Notes under the pieces: model-generated
What the model saw: only the letters and a program-made list of their open reading frames with translations
Databases searched by the model: none
What the model was told of the DNA's origin: nothing
In this document: positions 10,338 to 20,697 of the stretch, in pieces
Position numbering within the stretch: position 1 is the stretch's first letter
How the letters are laid out: each line of letters starts with the position of its first letter
Origin: Geosiphon pyriformis
Lineage: Eukaryota; Glomeromycota; Glomeromycetes; Archaeosporales; Geosiphonaceae
DNA length: 64,000 bases
Reading direction: 5' to 3'
NCBI GenBank assembly: GCA_016748015.1
Contig: JAAOMT010000436.1
Location: 1,300,847-1,364,846, forward strand
Program-made: the position numbers and the translations under genes

Positions 10338-11696
10338 TTGCAACATTATCTAAACACTCAACAGTTCAAGGAGAATTTATCTCATACAGAACAAAGGAGT
10401 ATCAAACAACAATCAAAATATTTTATCATTTACCAAAATATACTTTATTGGAAAAATAGAAGGAATTCAGATCAACCAACCAGAGTAATTACGGAGCCAG
10501 AAAAAAAGACAATATTGTTTAACATGTACTCAAATCCAACAGCAGGACATTTTCACAAAGAAGCAATCATAGAAAGAACTAAAAAAAGATACTATTGGCC
10601 ATCAATGTACCCAGACATCATTCAATATATTCAAAATTGTGATGCTTGTCAGCAAAGAGAAGAAACAAGACCCAGTGAACTATTAAGACCAATCAAAGTG
10701 GGACAACTATTTGACTGTATTGGAATTGATTTAGTTGGACCATTAACAATCACCAGCAGAGGAAACAGATACATAGCAGTAGCTATGAACTATTTCACTA
10801 AATGGCCAGAGGCGAAAGCAATTCAAAGAGTGGATGCAGAATCTATTGCCAAATTCATTCATCAGGATTTGATTTGTTAACATGGATGTCCAAAAGAATT
10901 ATTATCAAACCAAGAAACTCATTTTGTGAACAGAATATTAACAGAATTGAGCCAAAGATTTGGAATCAAGAGACCATTATCATTATCATACCATCCACAA
11001 ACCAATGGATTAGTAGAAAGATTCAACAGAACATTGTGTGAAACAATAGCCAAGCTCAGCCAAGAAAACCAGAACAATTGAGATTTGTTCATACCATCAG
11101 TACTATTTGCTTATCAGACAACGAAACAAGATACTATACAAGCAACACTATTTGAATTAGTATATGGAAGAATAGCAATGTTACCAGTAGAGAGAGAAAT
11201 TAATACATATCCAGCTGAACCAATAACAGAAGAAAATTTTCAAGAAACATTGCTAAGAAAAACATATAACTTAATGGAAACATTGGAAAACAAATGAAGA
11301 AGAGCAGCTGATAATATCCAAAAGTCACAAGAAACACAGAAAGAAAGACACAATAGTCAACTACCAGACAAACCAGTTGAATTCAAGATCGGAGACAAAG
11401 TATTACTACATCATACCAAAGCAGAAAAACAATGGAGTGGAAAATTTGACCCCAAATGAGACAAACCATTTCACATAGAAGAAATTCTAGGAAATGGAGC
11501 TTACAAATTAAGATTAAATAACAAAATTTTAACCAAAGCAGCACATAGAGATCAACTGAAACCATATCACAACATCACACTACCATCTACCAATAATATT
11601 CCACAATTAGGAGTACAAAGAATACTAGTCCAACCAGATGAGATTCCACAAGATCTGAAACCAATCATTATTATCGACAACAACACGTTAAATTGA
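10338..11696 (+). pseudogene. Integrase of element C
   Basis: It has an N-terminal HHCC zinc domain (GHFHKEAIIERTKKRYYWPS, then CDACQ), followed by an rve core. The core has IGIDLVGPL (first Asp intact), LLSNQETHFVN (second Asp changed to Asn and the following Gly to Glu, both G-to-A) and TNGLVERFNRTL (Glu intact). The C-terminal part (FKIGDKVLLHHTKAEKQWSGKFDPK) is an SH3-like GPY/F region. I see no chromodomain. Stops lie at 10878, 11081 (Trp to TGA), 11295 and 11458 (TGA). The enzyme would insert cDNA with 4-bp staggered cuts, matching the duplications seen. Confidence 0.88.
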
Positions 11697-11751
11697 TCCA
11701 TCAAAAGAATATATAAAGACATGGTAAACACAACAGGAAATATCAGAAAAA

Positions 11752-12348
11752 ATAGAAATTACAGACAACATTTACATACTAGCACAACAACTCTTTCAAT
11801 TAATCCAACACCAGGAAATGGAAATTACAATCAATCAATAAACCATTCAATATTAAGATACTAGAAAGACATTTCAACTCAGAACACAGAAGAAAACTGA
11901 AAATACTGTGGACAAAATTATGGCGAAAGTAAAATTAGCAATAAAAAAATCGACAAAAGAGTTACTATATTAAGAGTTGACTAAAGAAACTTGGAATTGG
12001 TGAATACAACAATTTCCACGAAACTATTGTTATTTTTACTTGGGACAACACGTAAATATCCAGAATCTATATATGGATAAAACAAAGCAATTATTCGACA
12101 AAAGAATACTACAACAATTAGAACATTTTGTGGGAAAGAACAACTTATTTACACAAGTCCAAGCCATATACCAAATACACACAGCATTTCAGGATAAATC
12201 AGAAATATTGCTCAACAGAGCAATGGATATGGTTACCAGTAATCAATTGAGAAAAATCACCAATGCTCAATTTAAAGAAAACAAAATCCAGAAAATACTT
12301 CAAAAGGGGGAATTACATGAGTTAAATTTCGATGGAGCTCAATATTAA
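11752..12348 (+). pseudogene. ORF3 of element C, downstream of integrase
   Basis: An additional reading frame sits between integrase and the 3' LTR. It begins at a position that is ATG in element B (MKIP) but ATA here (11752-11754) and ends FDGAQY-stop at 12348. The C-terminal 100 residues are open (QHVNIQNLYMDKTKQLF... to FDGAQY); the N-terminal half has four stops. It is hydrophilic and rich in Lys, Gln and Ile, with no signal peptide or membrane segment, so it does not look like an envelope gene. Element B aligns (KSKRIF, IGKKINSTLHVRAIYQLH), and A is related at its start. Function unknown. Confidence 0.6.
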
Positions 12349-12361
12349 AAGGAGGGAATAA
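12347..12361 (+). other. Polypurine tract of element C
   Basis: AAAAGGAGGGAATAA abuts the TGTTAC start of the 3' LTR. Element A has AAGGAGGAGG in the same place. This is the expected primer for plus-strand DNA synthesis. Confidence 0.75.
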
Positions 12362-13237
12362 TGTTACCATAGAAATATAGGAAATATATTAGCATAATTA
12401 TTAGCCAATCAAAAGTAAGTGTAGTAAATATGGAATTCCAGGATTCCTCTCAGGAATTGCAGGATTCCAGGAATTTCAGGATTCCCCGACAAGAAATTGC
12501 AGGATTCCAGAATTCCAGGATTCCTCTTAAAAGAATCGCAGGATTCCGTGAAGAATCGAAGAATTGAGGAATCCCAATTATGTATATATAGCAGTAGTGT
12601 TAGAAACAGAAAAGGGAGAATCAATACCACAGAATCCTTAGCCAAGAAACCAATCAACAAATAAATAATTATTCAATATCTCAATCTACTCTCCACTATC
12701 AACACTTCATGTTGATAGTAATTGATACTTAACCACGCTGGAACAATAGCTCTTGATCATGGCTATTGACGAGATACTAACGTACCAAATTGTCTTGGCT
12801 TATTTTCTTTATTTTCTTTAATTTTATTTTCTTTCTTTTTATTTTCTTTTCTTTCTTTGATTTTGTTGTTGTATACTAATTGAGTAAAAAGTTTAAGCAC
12901 TGAGTTATTGATGTCAAGGATAACCTGGTAAAAGACCCAAAAATAAGGGTAGAATTATATATATATTAACAAATAACTTACCAGAAGAGCATGACTGCCA
13001 AAATAAATCCGGCTACCAAGCTGAGAAAAAAATTGGGCATAATTGCAACTCCAGGAAAACTACTACTATTACCATTGAATCTCTGTCTATTATACAAAGA
13101 ACTCCACAACAAAATCTTCAGATCACCCAAAACCTTCAGATACCATATCTTGTGCACATCATTCACGAAAGTAGCTTTTAAGTACCAAGTTATGGGTTTG
13201 TTATTCAATACACCACCTGAAATAATCACCTGTAACA
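12362..13237 (+). repeat. 3' LTR of element C
   Basis: 876 bp, TGTTAC to GTAACA, aligned with 3098-3980. Differences are mostly single transitions plus small indels in the U3 array and in the T-rich stretch near 12820-12860. The stem-loop is at 12696-12718. The target-site copy ATGC follows at 13238-13241. Confidence 0.92.
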
Positions 13238-13470
13238 ATGCTTAATGTTATAAAATCTTTTGCTGTTGAATTTGGTAGATACAAGTTGTGTTGTTTTTTT
13301 TCTGGTTTAAGTGATAATGCATTTATTAGTATAAATGTGTAGTGTTGTCTTGTCTGGTCTAAGTGGCTAGTTATATGTAGTAAGTGTGTAAACTGCATTT
13401 AGTTTGTTCTACTTAGTTTGGTTCTATGTACTAGATAGTGGTTGAACTTTACTCATAAAACTCGTAATAA
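13238..13470 (+). pseudogene. LINE copy I, 3' terminus (continuation after element C)
   Basis: After the ATGC duplication the sequence resumes the end of LINE ORF2 (FSGLSD-like segment near 13300) and then the LINE 3' UTR. It shares TGTCTGGTCTAAGTGGCTAG-type sequence with 43925-43960 of LINE copy II and, inverted, with 45180-45240 of copy III. It fades into an A-rich tail near 13466. No duplication for the LINE itself can be defined. Confidence 0.75.
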
Positions 13471-14463
13471 AAAATATATATATAAATATATACATATTTG
13501 GTTATTCAGTTCATTAAAACTTTTCTGAAATATTCTATTTCTTGCTAACTTGAGTATAAAAAAAAGGAAAAACCATTCATAAATTTCTTTTTCCATTATT
13601 ATTTTCACGAGAAAAAAAGCTCTAAACAAATATCAAATTTTCAATTTCAAACTGATGTATATTTGAAAAAAAAAAAAAAATTCAACTTGTAAAAAAATTC
13701 AAATATTGTTTAAAATAATATTAACTTTTATAAACAACACATTTTCTTTTTTATCCGCTTGTTTAACTGGTTCAAAGATATCCAACACTTTATATTTAAT
13801 CTGACCCTCTTTTTTTAAAATACGAAAAACTTTTTTATTATATCATATATTCTTTTTAGGGGTTTTCAAAAAAAAAAAATCATTATTTTACAATGAAAAT
13901 AATTATATATAAGAGATAATCTGTTGCATTGGATATTTAGATTACCCTTCATAATTACTGATTATCAGTGAATAAAATAAATAAATAAAGAACTTAACCT
14001 TTTTCTCATTCACAAACGCAAAAAGTTAAAATCCAATAACCAAAGAGTTCAGTCTGGTAAGTAAAAAAATCTTGTTTGAACATAATATCTGAATAGAAAT
14101 CATACTATCGACCTCAACTGTTGTGCTCAAAGAAACCAAATAAACTTCGTCGTTTCTGGAATTCTATCGAGTCTGTCGATTTATATACAACAGAATTCAC
14201 GAGTTCTTGGTGGCATGAATTCAGCAGTCTTCTTCTTCTTCCATTCCAAGATAAACAATTAATATAGAGTTTATATGGCGTTCTTTGACAGTTGTTAAAT
14301 CTCTAGAGAAAATAGTTAATCAGGAGAAAAGGTAAAAGACAACAACGAGCACACGTACTACTTGAAAAGTACAGAAAGGCAAGTTTTAAGGTATAAACCT
14401 ACTTCCTCATTAAAAATATTTCACTTGGGAAGATTATCTCTTTTCTAAATTGATTTTAATCAT
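13471..14463. other. Non-coding stretch with one possible exon
   Basis: AT-rich sequence with A and T runs and no convincing gene. One open segment on the plus strand, about 14097-14263, is less AT-rich than its surroundings. It reads a Trp/Ser/Leu-containing peptide ending FQDKQLI-stop and is preceded by GTAAGT (about 14056) and AATAG (14096), which could be a 41-nt intron. No ATG or homologue is evident. This may be a host exon remnant; support is weak. Confidence 0.25.
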
Positions 14464-14784
14464 TTGGATGTCTATTATTTTCTTCATCGTATTATTGTAA
14501 AGCAGGTTTTGAAATTTTTCATAATTTTCAATCCATTCGGACAAACTCGTCAGCGATATTTGGTTGACAGTTTGGTTGATCGGCTTATCCAGCCGGTGTT
14601 TGGTGTTATTGAGTTAAGATTTGCTAGTCTGGAATGCAGTCTCGCTGACCTGGTGGAACAAGTTGGTAAGTTGGCAAAGAGATTGGATGCACTCATGCCA
14701 ATGGTTTCCCAGCCTCGCCCTGGATGTAAGCCATTGGTGATTTTTGAAGACCGAGGAGTCAGTTTGACGTGTAAATATTTTTAA
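14464..14784 (+). CDS. Short ORF with coiled-coil-like segment, probably a LINE ORF1 fragment
   Basis: 106 codons. The central part (FGVIELRFASLECSL, ADLVEQVGKLAKRLDAL) has heptad-spaced Leu/Val typical of a coiled coil and of trimerising LINE ORF1 proteins. The ends are hydrophobic or unrelated, and the last residues run into AT-rich sequence. I think I have seen similar segments in retroelement ORF1 proteins of Rhizophagus, but that is memory. No neighbours support an independent gene. It could equally be an exon of a degraded host gene. Confidence 0.35.
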   Translation: MDVYYFLHRIIVKQVLKFFIIFNPFGQTRQRYLVDSLVDRLIQPVFGVIELRFASLECSLADLVEQVGKLAKRLDALMPMVSQPRPGCKPLVIFEDRGVSLTCKYF

Positions 14785-14873
14785 ACTATTTAAATTTGCC
14801 CTAAATTAATTCTTCATAAATTTCAACTAATATTTATAAATCTCATCTAATATTTATAAATCTCATCTCAAAT

Positions 14874-15106
14874 CACCTGGACGTTTATCAGATTCATGAA
14901 ACTGACTACTGTAATTATGAGCGAACTTACGCAATTGATACTACAGTGTATATTTTGAATAGTAATGTATTGGATATTGGATGGTAAGTGTTAACATTTG
15001 AATACCTTATTCACATTCTGACAAATCTTTTTTAGTGGGTAGTTCGTGGTGCGAATATACACCATATTCTTATAGTATATCAGGGAGATACTCTAAAGAA
15101 AACTGA
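14874..15106 (+). pseudogene. Possible two-exon host gene fragment
   Basis: Open sequence from about 14874 (LDVYQIHETDYCNYERTY) runs to a consensus donor GTAAGT at 14984. An intron ending at AG 15041-15042 (59 nt) would join it to a second open piece that stops at TGA 15104-15106; the nearer AG at 15034 would give an immediate stop. The piece is richer in Cys, Tyr and His than nearby noise. No start codon or upstream exon is visible; just upstream (14831-14870) is a 20-nt direct duplication of TATTTATAAATCTCATCT. Product unrecognised; it may be a truncated gene. Confidence 0.25.
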
Positions 15107-15137
15107 TTTATAAGAAATTATCAAATTTATTGAAAAA

Positions 15138-15350
15138 TTAAAGTTTTACTAACTGCAAAGGTCTCATTGAAGACTTTTTCCTTTTCATCCTCTTTATCCT
15201 CTTCATCCTTTTCATAATCACATTCAATTTCCCACTTTTTATCCATTTAATCAAAAAAGTCAAGAATTTCTTGTCTTTGAAAATTTTCTTTGGCATTCTT
15301 GGATAGTTTAGTAGCTTTCTTTTTCGCACCAATATACTGTATGTTATAAA
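15138..15350 (-). pseudogene. Acidic Lys/Glu/Asp-rich exon-like fragment
   Basis: On the minus strand one frame reads KKKATKLSKNAKENFQRQ, then a stop, then MDKKWEIECDYEKDEEDKED and KEKVFNETFAVSKTL. The charged composition looks protein-like. A different frame gives an all-basic ORF that I regard as its shadow. A short ATG-initiated peptide (MDISRYVDDYFNGTHLFKID) lies upstream on the same strand near 15515-15450 and could be a first exon. Nothing is conserved enough to name it. Confidence 0.25.
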
Positions 15351-16354
15351 AGACTTTAAAATCTTTTTAAGTACTCGTTTTCATCCATTATAGATATCAT
15401 TTTTATTATTGGAAGACAATAGTACATAGCCTTCCAGATAATGAAGATAATTTATAAGGGATCAATTTTGAAAAGGTGTGTGCCATTAAAATAGTCATCA
15501 ACGTATCTTGAAATATCCATGTCTATTTTGTTTAAAGAGAAAAGTAAATGAATATTTGTTTAATCAAAGTGAAAGCTACTGTATTCAATAATGATAGTAG
15601 TGCTAAACAAATTCGAAGTATTGATTATATTATTTTTACTAATATTTTATTCTATCTAGGGGTTGAATTGACAGAAATTCTTTAAAACGGAACAACAAAA
15701 TATATCATCTTCCCTGACAATTGGCCAGCTTAAAAGTTGTGGTTTTTTTAATTGAAAACTTATGTGTAAGATATTTATCAGTCATTTTTTTGATGTAGAT
15801 GTTGGTTAGAACAACAATCGGATTGGGAATTTTCCCAAGGATAGATTTACTTGATATCTTAAATGAAAAAATCGGTAATCATCTATTCGAATTAAAAATG
15901 AATAAAGTTTAAATTTTATATTAATTTATATAAATACATTATTAAATGAGAAAGATAAGCTTTATTTTATTTTTTAAATAAAAAACTTTGAGACTAATTA
16001 AGGTATACATGCCAATTTTTTCTTATAGAAAGTACAATTTGGTGTTTTTGATCTATATATATATATATATATATATTTTTTAATTCTAAATCTTTCGCGT
16101 TTCATTCGAGGAATATTTAACCCAACAAAGTTCCCCAGGCAAAAAAAAGTTAAGTATATTTTCGATTGTGGGAATATTTAAAAATAAAGTTTTTAATGAT
16201 GATTTATTTTGGACCTGTATGAATCAAATGTTTTTTCGATTAAATTCAACTTGGAGAACTATTCTGTTGAAAATATATATATATATCTATTTTTTTTTGT
16301 ATTTAAAAGAAATGATTTAGTCATAACAGCTCAAAACAAAAAAAGCCATTTCTT

Positions 16355-16355
<1 letters not shown>
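15351..16355. other. Non-coding AT-rich stretch with TA microsatellite
   Basis: No supported gene. It contains a (TA)n run at 16054-16076 and scattered oligo-A/T. Open frames here are short and low-complexity. Confidence 0.6.

Positions 16356-16419
<64 letters not shown>
16356..16419. repeat. 64-nt poly(A) homopolymer
   Basis: An uninterrupted run of A. It lies at the border between moderately AT-rich sequence and an extreme AT desert. It could be the tail of a retroposed sequence or slippage expansion. The length may be unreliable because long homopolymers are error-prone in sequencing. Confidence 0.9.
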
Positions 16420-16421
<2 letters not shown>

Positions 16422-17450
16422 TTTGATAATTAAAAATGGGTTATATATTTGTGTAATTATTTACAAAATAAAATTTAAAACACAATTTTTAAAATTAAAT
16501 TAACAATATAGAATTTAATTAATGTAAAAAATATTAATTTTTAATTTAAATATTTATTAAATTTTTTTTTAATTATAAGATTTAAAAATTATTAAAAGCC
16601 AAGTTTTTTTAAAAATTTGATATTTTTTTTAACTTAATATAAGTATTTAAAAGATTTAATAACATATTTTACAGTAAAACATGTTTTTGAAACTTATTCA
16701 AAATTTTAAAAAAACTATTTATTTTTTTATTAATCAAATTATTAACTATAAAAATAAATTTATTTTAAGAAATATTTTTTATAATATTAATAAAAATATT
16801 GTTTTAATATAATTTAAAAATATTTATTAAATATTTAAAATGATAACAAAACATTTATAATTTTTTTTATATGAATTTAAATTTTATAATAAATTTAACT
16901 TTAATAAAATTTAGAACAACAATATTATTATTTATCAAATAATTTAAAGCAATTTTTCTAAAAACCTGTATTAATATATTTTTTATTATATAATTTTTGT
17001 TGGTTAAAAAATTTTTATGTATTTTTTTATAGTATTATTAATTAATTTTACTTTTATTACTTTAATTTTTCTTATTTTAAAAATTAATATTTTCACAAAA
17101 TTTTTTTTTAAAATACATATATAAATTAAACCAGTTTTTTTTATTATAATTATTTCAAAAATTCAAAAATTCAAAATAATTAGTATTATTATTATTTAAT
17201 TTAAAATATTTAATAATTTTAAAACCTAATTTTTTTAATTTATAAAACTTATATAATAATTTGCTTAAATATTTATTATTACATCTATATTATGTTTTTT
17301 AAAAATAATATTTACTAAATTATTAATTATTAAAACTATTATATTAAATTATAATTATTATTTTTTAGCTAAATTAAAAAATATTAAACAAATAACAATT
17401 TTTGTTAAAAATATTATTAGTAAACTTTAATTAATAATTATATTAACATA
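16420..17450. other. AT desert without genes
   Basis: About 1 kb with almost no G or C. No ORF of note. By analogy with 49970-50240 and 60985-62215, where decayed LINE and LTR sequence can still be aligned, it is probably relic transposon sequence, but I could not align this stretch itself. Confidence 0.6.
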
Positions 17451-17927
17451 CTATCTTTTTCTCTTATCTTCAAAAATCCTCAAAAAAGTGCATTTTCTGA
17501 GAAAGAAGTTTTCTATTTTTTCTTGTTAGTTTTTTTAAATAATAATCCTTTCGTCGTGAATTTAAAGACTGCTTCAGACAGTAATATGTCAAAAAAGAAG
17601 ACACCCAAAGATATTTTTTATAGTCCTGTTGATAGTTCTTTTGCTTAGAAAAAGAAAATAGTTCTTGAAAATGTTAAACACTCTGGTGATAAAAAAGATA
17701 TCTCTTTGAGTAAATCTGGGCCTGGTAATAGTGTGTATTTTGATGTAGATAGTCTGTTTGGTAATAATGAGAATGTTGGCATGACTGGTGTAAATGAAGG
17801 GTCTCTTCTGGGTTCAGCTACAACTATTCCCAAAACAAAATGTATTAATACTGGTGCAATATTTGGTTTTTCACTTGGCTCTCCTGATTTTACTATGGAT
17901 GATAATGATATTGTACTTCCTCCTTGC
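17451..17927 (+). pseudogene. LINE copy II, 5' UTR and start of ORF1
   Basis: Composition changes sharply here. ORF1 starts at ATG 17586 (MSKKKTPKDIFYSPVDSSF), hits an in-frame TAG at 17646-17648, and continues in the same frame to ...DDNDIVLPPC. Element A then begins at 17928. The frame continues at 27774 as LPIF once element A and one TTGC copy are removed. The N-terminal part is Ser/Gly/Asn-rich and probably disordered, as in other LINE ORF1 proteins of this group. Confidence 0.82.
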
Positions 17928-18139
17928 TGTTACCAGATGAAATTAGAGATATTATTTAGCATGAAATTATCTTTATAATTCCTATCATTAATTAACATAT
18001 ATTATCGTTTTAAATTATCACTTAGTATATTAGCAAAATGTCCAAAATTATCATTTAATTAATAACCCAATTTGTATATAACACAAATATAACCTAATTG
18101 CAATGATCAATCATGCAATACCCCGAACTATGTAACATT

Positions 18140-18255
18140 CAAAAAGTTCGCCGAAATTTGTAGAAATTTGCCGAAATAATTAATAGTTCACTGAAATATC
18201 CAATAGTTCACAGAAATAACCTGTAGTTCGCCGAAATGTATTTTCAGTTCAGCAA
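18140..18255. repeat. U3 array of AGTTCgCCGAAAT units (element A family)
   Basis: Five to seven degenerate copies of a roughly 20-24-nt unit centred on CCGAAAT lie upstream of the TATA-like box. The same array is at about 27003-27125 and 126-240. It is unrelated in sequence to the arrays of elements C, B and D, though in the same LTR position. Confidence 0.7.
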
Positions 18256-18308
18256 AATTGTAGAAAAGAGCAAAGTTCAAGTTCATAGAATAGTGTTACA
18301 ACAAGTTG

Positions 18309-18316
18309 TATAAAAG
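18309..18316 (+). promoter_or_regulatory. Putative LTR TATA box (element A family)
   Basis: TATAAAAG is preserved in all three LTRs of the family (also near 27173 and 277), shortly downstream of the CCGAAAT array. Assignment is by position and consensus only. Confidence 0.5.
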
Positions 18317-18906
18317 AAAAGCTTCTTTCTTCGAGGAAATGTATCTTACTTTAGATTTATCACTTAGAACTATTCCTACATACACAAAAAGAAATAAATA
18401 TCAAATAATTCAAAAAACCAAATTCTTTAATTATTGTACTTGGAAAATTCCCAAAATCCAACTAACATTTTGAAATTGATTAGCTACCAATTTCAATAAA
18501 CTGTTAGTGACTCCAGGCCTGGATAGAAAACGTTTTCCTTGACAGAATTCTATTTCTTTTATATTTCTTTTATTTTTTTTTTCTTTTCTTATTACAATTA
18601 TTAGGGTAGCCTACAGACAAGATTTCTGTAGAAGAGTTGACTTTCACAGCAAAGTAACTACACATTTTAGTGAGCTTCCAGATGAGCAATTCCTGGGAAA
18701 AAGTTGATGTTTACTACAACGTAACTACATAAAATAACTGGCAAGGAATTGGCCATTTCACTTATAAGCCCAGCAGTTCAAATTATAGGAGATAATTTGA
18801 AGATAAATTCAGTTACTGGAGGTTCAACCACATCCAGAAAATGTGAATTCACAGCAAACAAGCATCGACAACATTTAAGAAAAGAGACCAAAAATCTCCG
18901 GTAACA

Positions 18907-18922
18907 TTTGGTGCTCTCCCAT
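18907..18922 (+). other. Primer-binding site of element A
   Basis: TTTGGTGCTCTCCCAT directly follows the 5' LTR. TGGTGCTCTCC would pair with a tRNA ending GGAGAGCACCA. It is shared with small changes by elements B and C. Confidence 0.6.
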
Positions 18923-18951
18923 AGAAATAACACAGCAACAACAAATTCAAA

Positions 18952-20640
18952 GTGGCAACCACCTCAGACATCACAACCTTAGAGTACTATCAATCGATTT
19001 ACATACACTGCAAACAATGATTTGAAATACACGACAGAATTATAGCTTTCAAGAAAACACTTTTTCAATACATCAAAAATCGAATCAACAACTATCTCTT
19101 TGGAAACTATAACATTACAACAGTTAAAAGAGATCTTCTTGAGAACATATTACACTATTCCAACACTGAATCAGAAAACATTAGTGCTGAAGCTTGTGCT
19201 ACTTATTTTAAGGAACTTGATTATAATATCATTCAATTCTGTGAAAAAAAATATCCTGCAAACGCACAATTTGTCTTTGAACTCAAATCTGAACCTGAAA
19301 CCAGTAGCAACAAAAGACAAAGAGATAACCGACCTGTTTACACAACATCCAATACTCCCAAAATATCATTCAAACATTTACAAACACCTGAACAAGGAAC
19401 CAGTTCAAAACTTCTACTTACTATCACACCTTTTCCAGCTTCACTTGCACAAGCACAAACATTTAATTCACTCTTGAATCAATTTGCAAGACCAGAAGAT
19501 TTTACATCACTCAGAAGTCCCACCAGACAACAAGAACCCCTTCAAACTAGTTCCAATCTCCTTGACTTTCTAGCTGAAAACCAAAGTGAACACTCTGAGA
19601 CAGCAGCAAATGAAGAAAACGAACCTGAAATATCTGAAGAAAAATCAATAGACAGTGAAAACAAAGAAGACAAAATGACAACATACATTGCAAAAATTCC
19701 TGAATTTAATAGAGAAGACATTGAGACCAGTCCCCAAGAATGGCTCGACCAAGTTACTAAAGCTGGAGATGCAAATGAATGGAATGCTGCCAGAATGTTA
19801 AGAACAATTCTCTACTTTCTCAAAGGAACAGCAGGAGAATGGTTTGAAAACCTTGCCGCCCCATTCAATGATTGGAACGCTTTCAAAACAGCCTTCCTTG
19901 AACAGTTCACTGACAATAACACCTTTATCACTCTTCGCAATCATTTTCAAAATATCAAACAAAAACCCTCTGAATCCATTATGACTTATATTGGGAAATT
20001 CAACAAACTTCTCAGACAAATTCGCCAACTCGAGACAAATGATTATTATTTCGATGCTCAAATCTTGGATTAATTTATCGCTGGTCTAAAAGATAAACTA
20101 ATTAAAAAGGTTCGCCCACATGCGCCAGAAGATTTAAACTCTATCATACAGCATGCGAAAAGATACGAAATGGCCATGGAAGAGGCCAACTGCACAAAAC
20201 TTGTAAATTTGGCAATTGGAAAAACCAGTTCAGCAGCTGAGGAAAAAATTGACCAACTCACAAAAAAGATTGAAAACTATTTCACCAATTAACAACAACA
20301 GCAACCCCAAAGATATCAACCATCCCAAAGACGAAATCAAAATAACGTTGCACCACTTTTCAATAACCAGCCTCAGAATTGCCATTACTGTGGAATCTCT
20401 GGCCACTGAAAAAGAGATTGCAGAAAGCTACAACAAGACCAACAAAATAAGAGTAATCAATGTTACCCTCCACCACAGCAATCTTATTATCAACTACCAT
20501 TACCAGCTTACTATCTACCAAGACCCCAATACCAAAATAACTATTATCAGCCAGCCCCACAGCCAATCCCACAGCAATACCAACAACCACCCACACAACA
20601 TTATCAAGTACCTGCTCGAAGACTGATTACACAAAATCAA
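18952..20640 (+). pseudogene. Gag of element A
   Basis: The frame is open from the conserved AAAGTGGCA (GTG 18952) apart from a few transitional stops (TGA near 19019, TAA near 20071 and 20290). The acidic N-terminal region is followed by a capsid domain (about 19700-20230: WLDQVTKAGDANEWNAARML, YFLKGTAGEWFENL, FNKLLRQIRQLE). A Gln/Asn/Pro-rich linker and a nucleocapsid knuckle (about 20385-20425) follow. The knuckle reads CHYCGISGH, stop, KRDC; the stop is TGA where Trp is expected. The stretch 19474-20070 is fully open. It encodes the structural protein of the element's particles. Confidence 0.85.
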
Positions 20641-20697
20641 TTCACACCACAAAACCAATACCAAGTAAACAACAATAGAATTAGTTCAAACAACCAA

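Larger units (their letters stand above)
3098..13237 (+). mobile_element. Ty3/gypsy element C with dUTPase, full length, inactive
   Basis: This 10,140-bp LTR retrotransposon has LTRs at 3098-3980 and 12362-13237, each beginning TGTTAC and ending GTAACA. It is flanked by the 4-bp duplication ATGC (3094-3097 and 13238-13241). The order is LTR, primer-binding site, Gag, protease, cysteine-rich modules, dUTPase, RT, RNase H, integrase, ORF3, polypurine tract, LTR. Gag through RT lies in one reading frame, so no programmed frameshift is needed. It is inserted in LINE copy I near that LINE's 3' end. About 15-20 in-frame stops plus a T-run frameshift near 9812 show it is dead. Catalytic losses: RT motif YLDN instead of YLDD, and the second integrase Asp changed to Asn. 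Confidence 0.93.
17928..18906 (+). repeat. 5' LTR of element A
   Basis: 979 bp, exactly the length of its partner at 26791-27769. In the first 290 bp the differences I can see between them are all transitions (about ten). It carries a U3 array of GTTCGCCGAAAT-like units (about 18140-18255), TATAAAAG at 18309-18316, and ends CTCCGGTAACA. Confidence 0.93.

Noticed and set aside
4043-11696. Alternative genetic code with TGA = Trp, suggested by many TGA at Trp positions
   Set aside because: TAA and TAG also interrupt the same frames, NSE1 uses TGA as its stop and TGG for Trp, and catalytic residues are mutated too. Ordinary decay explains it.
16209-16433. Poly-lysine ORF
   Set aside because: It is the translation of the 64-nt A run.
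18140-18255. CRISPR-like spaced repeats in LTRs
   Set aside because: Units are degenerate, adjacent and inside LTRs of a eukaryotic retroelement; there are no spacers and no cas genes.
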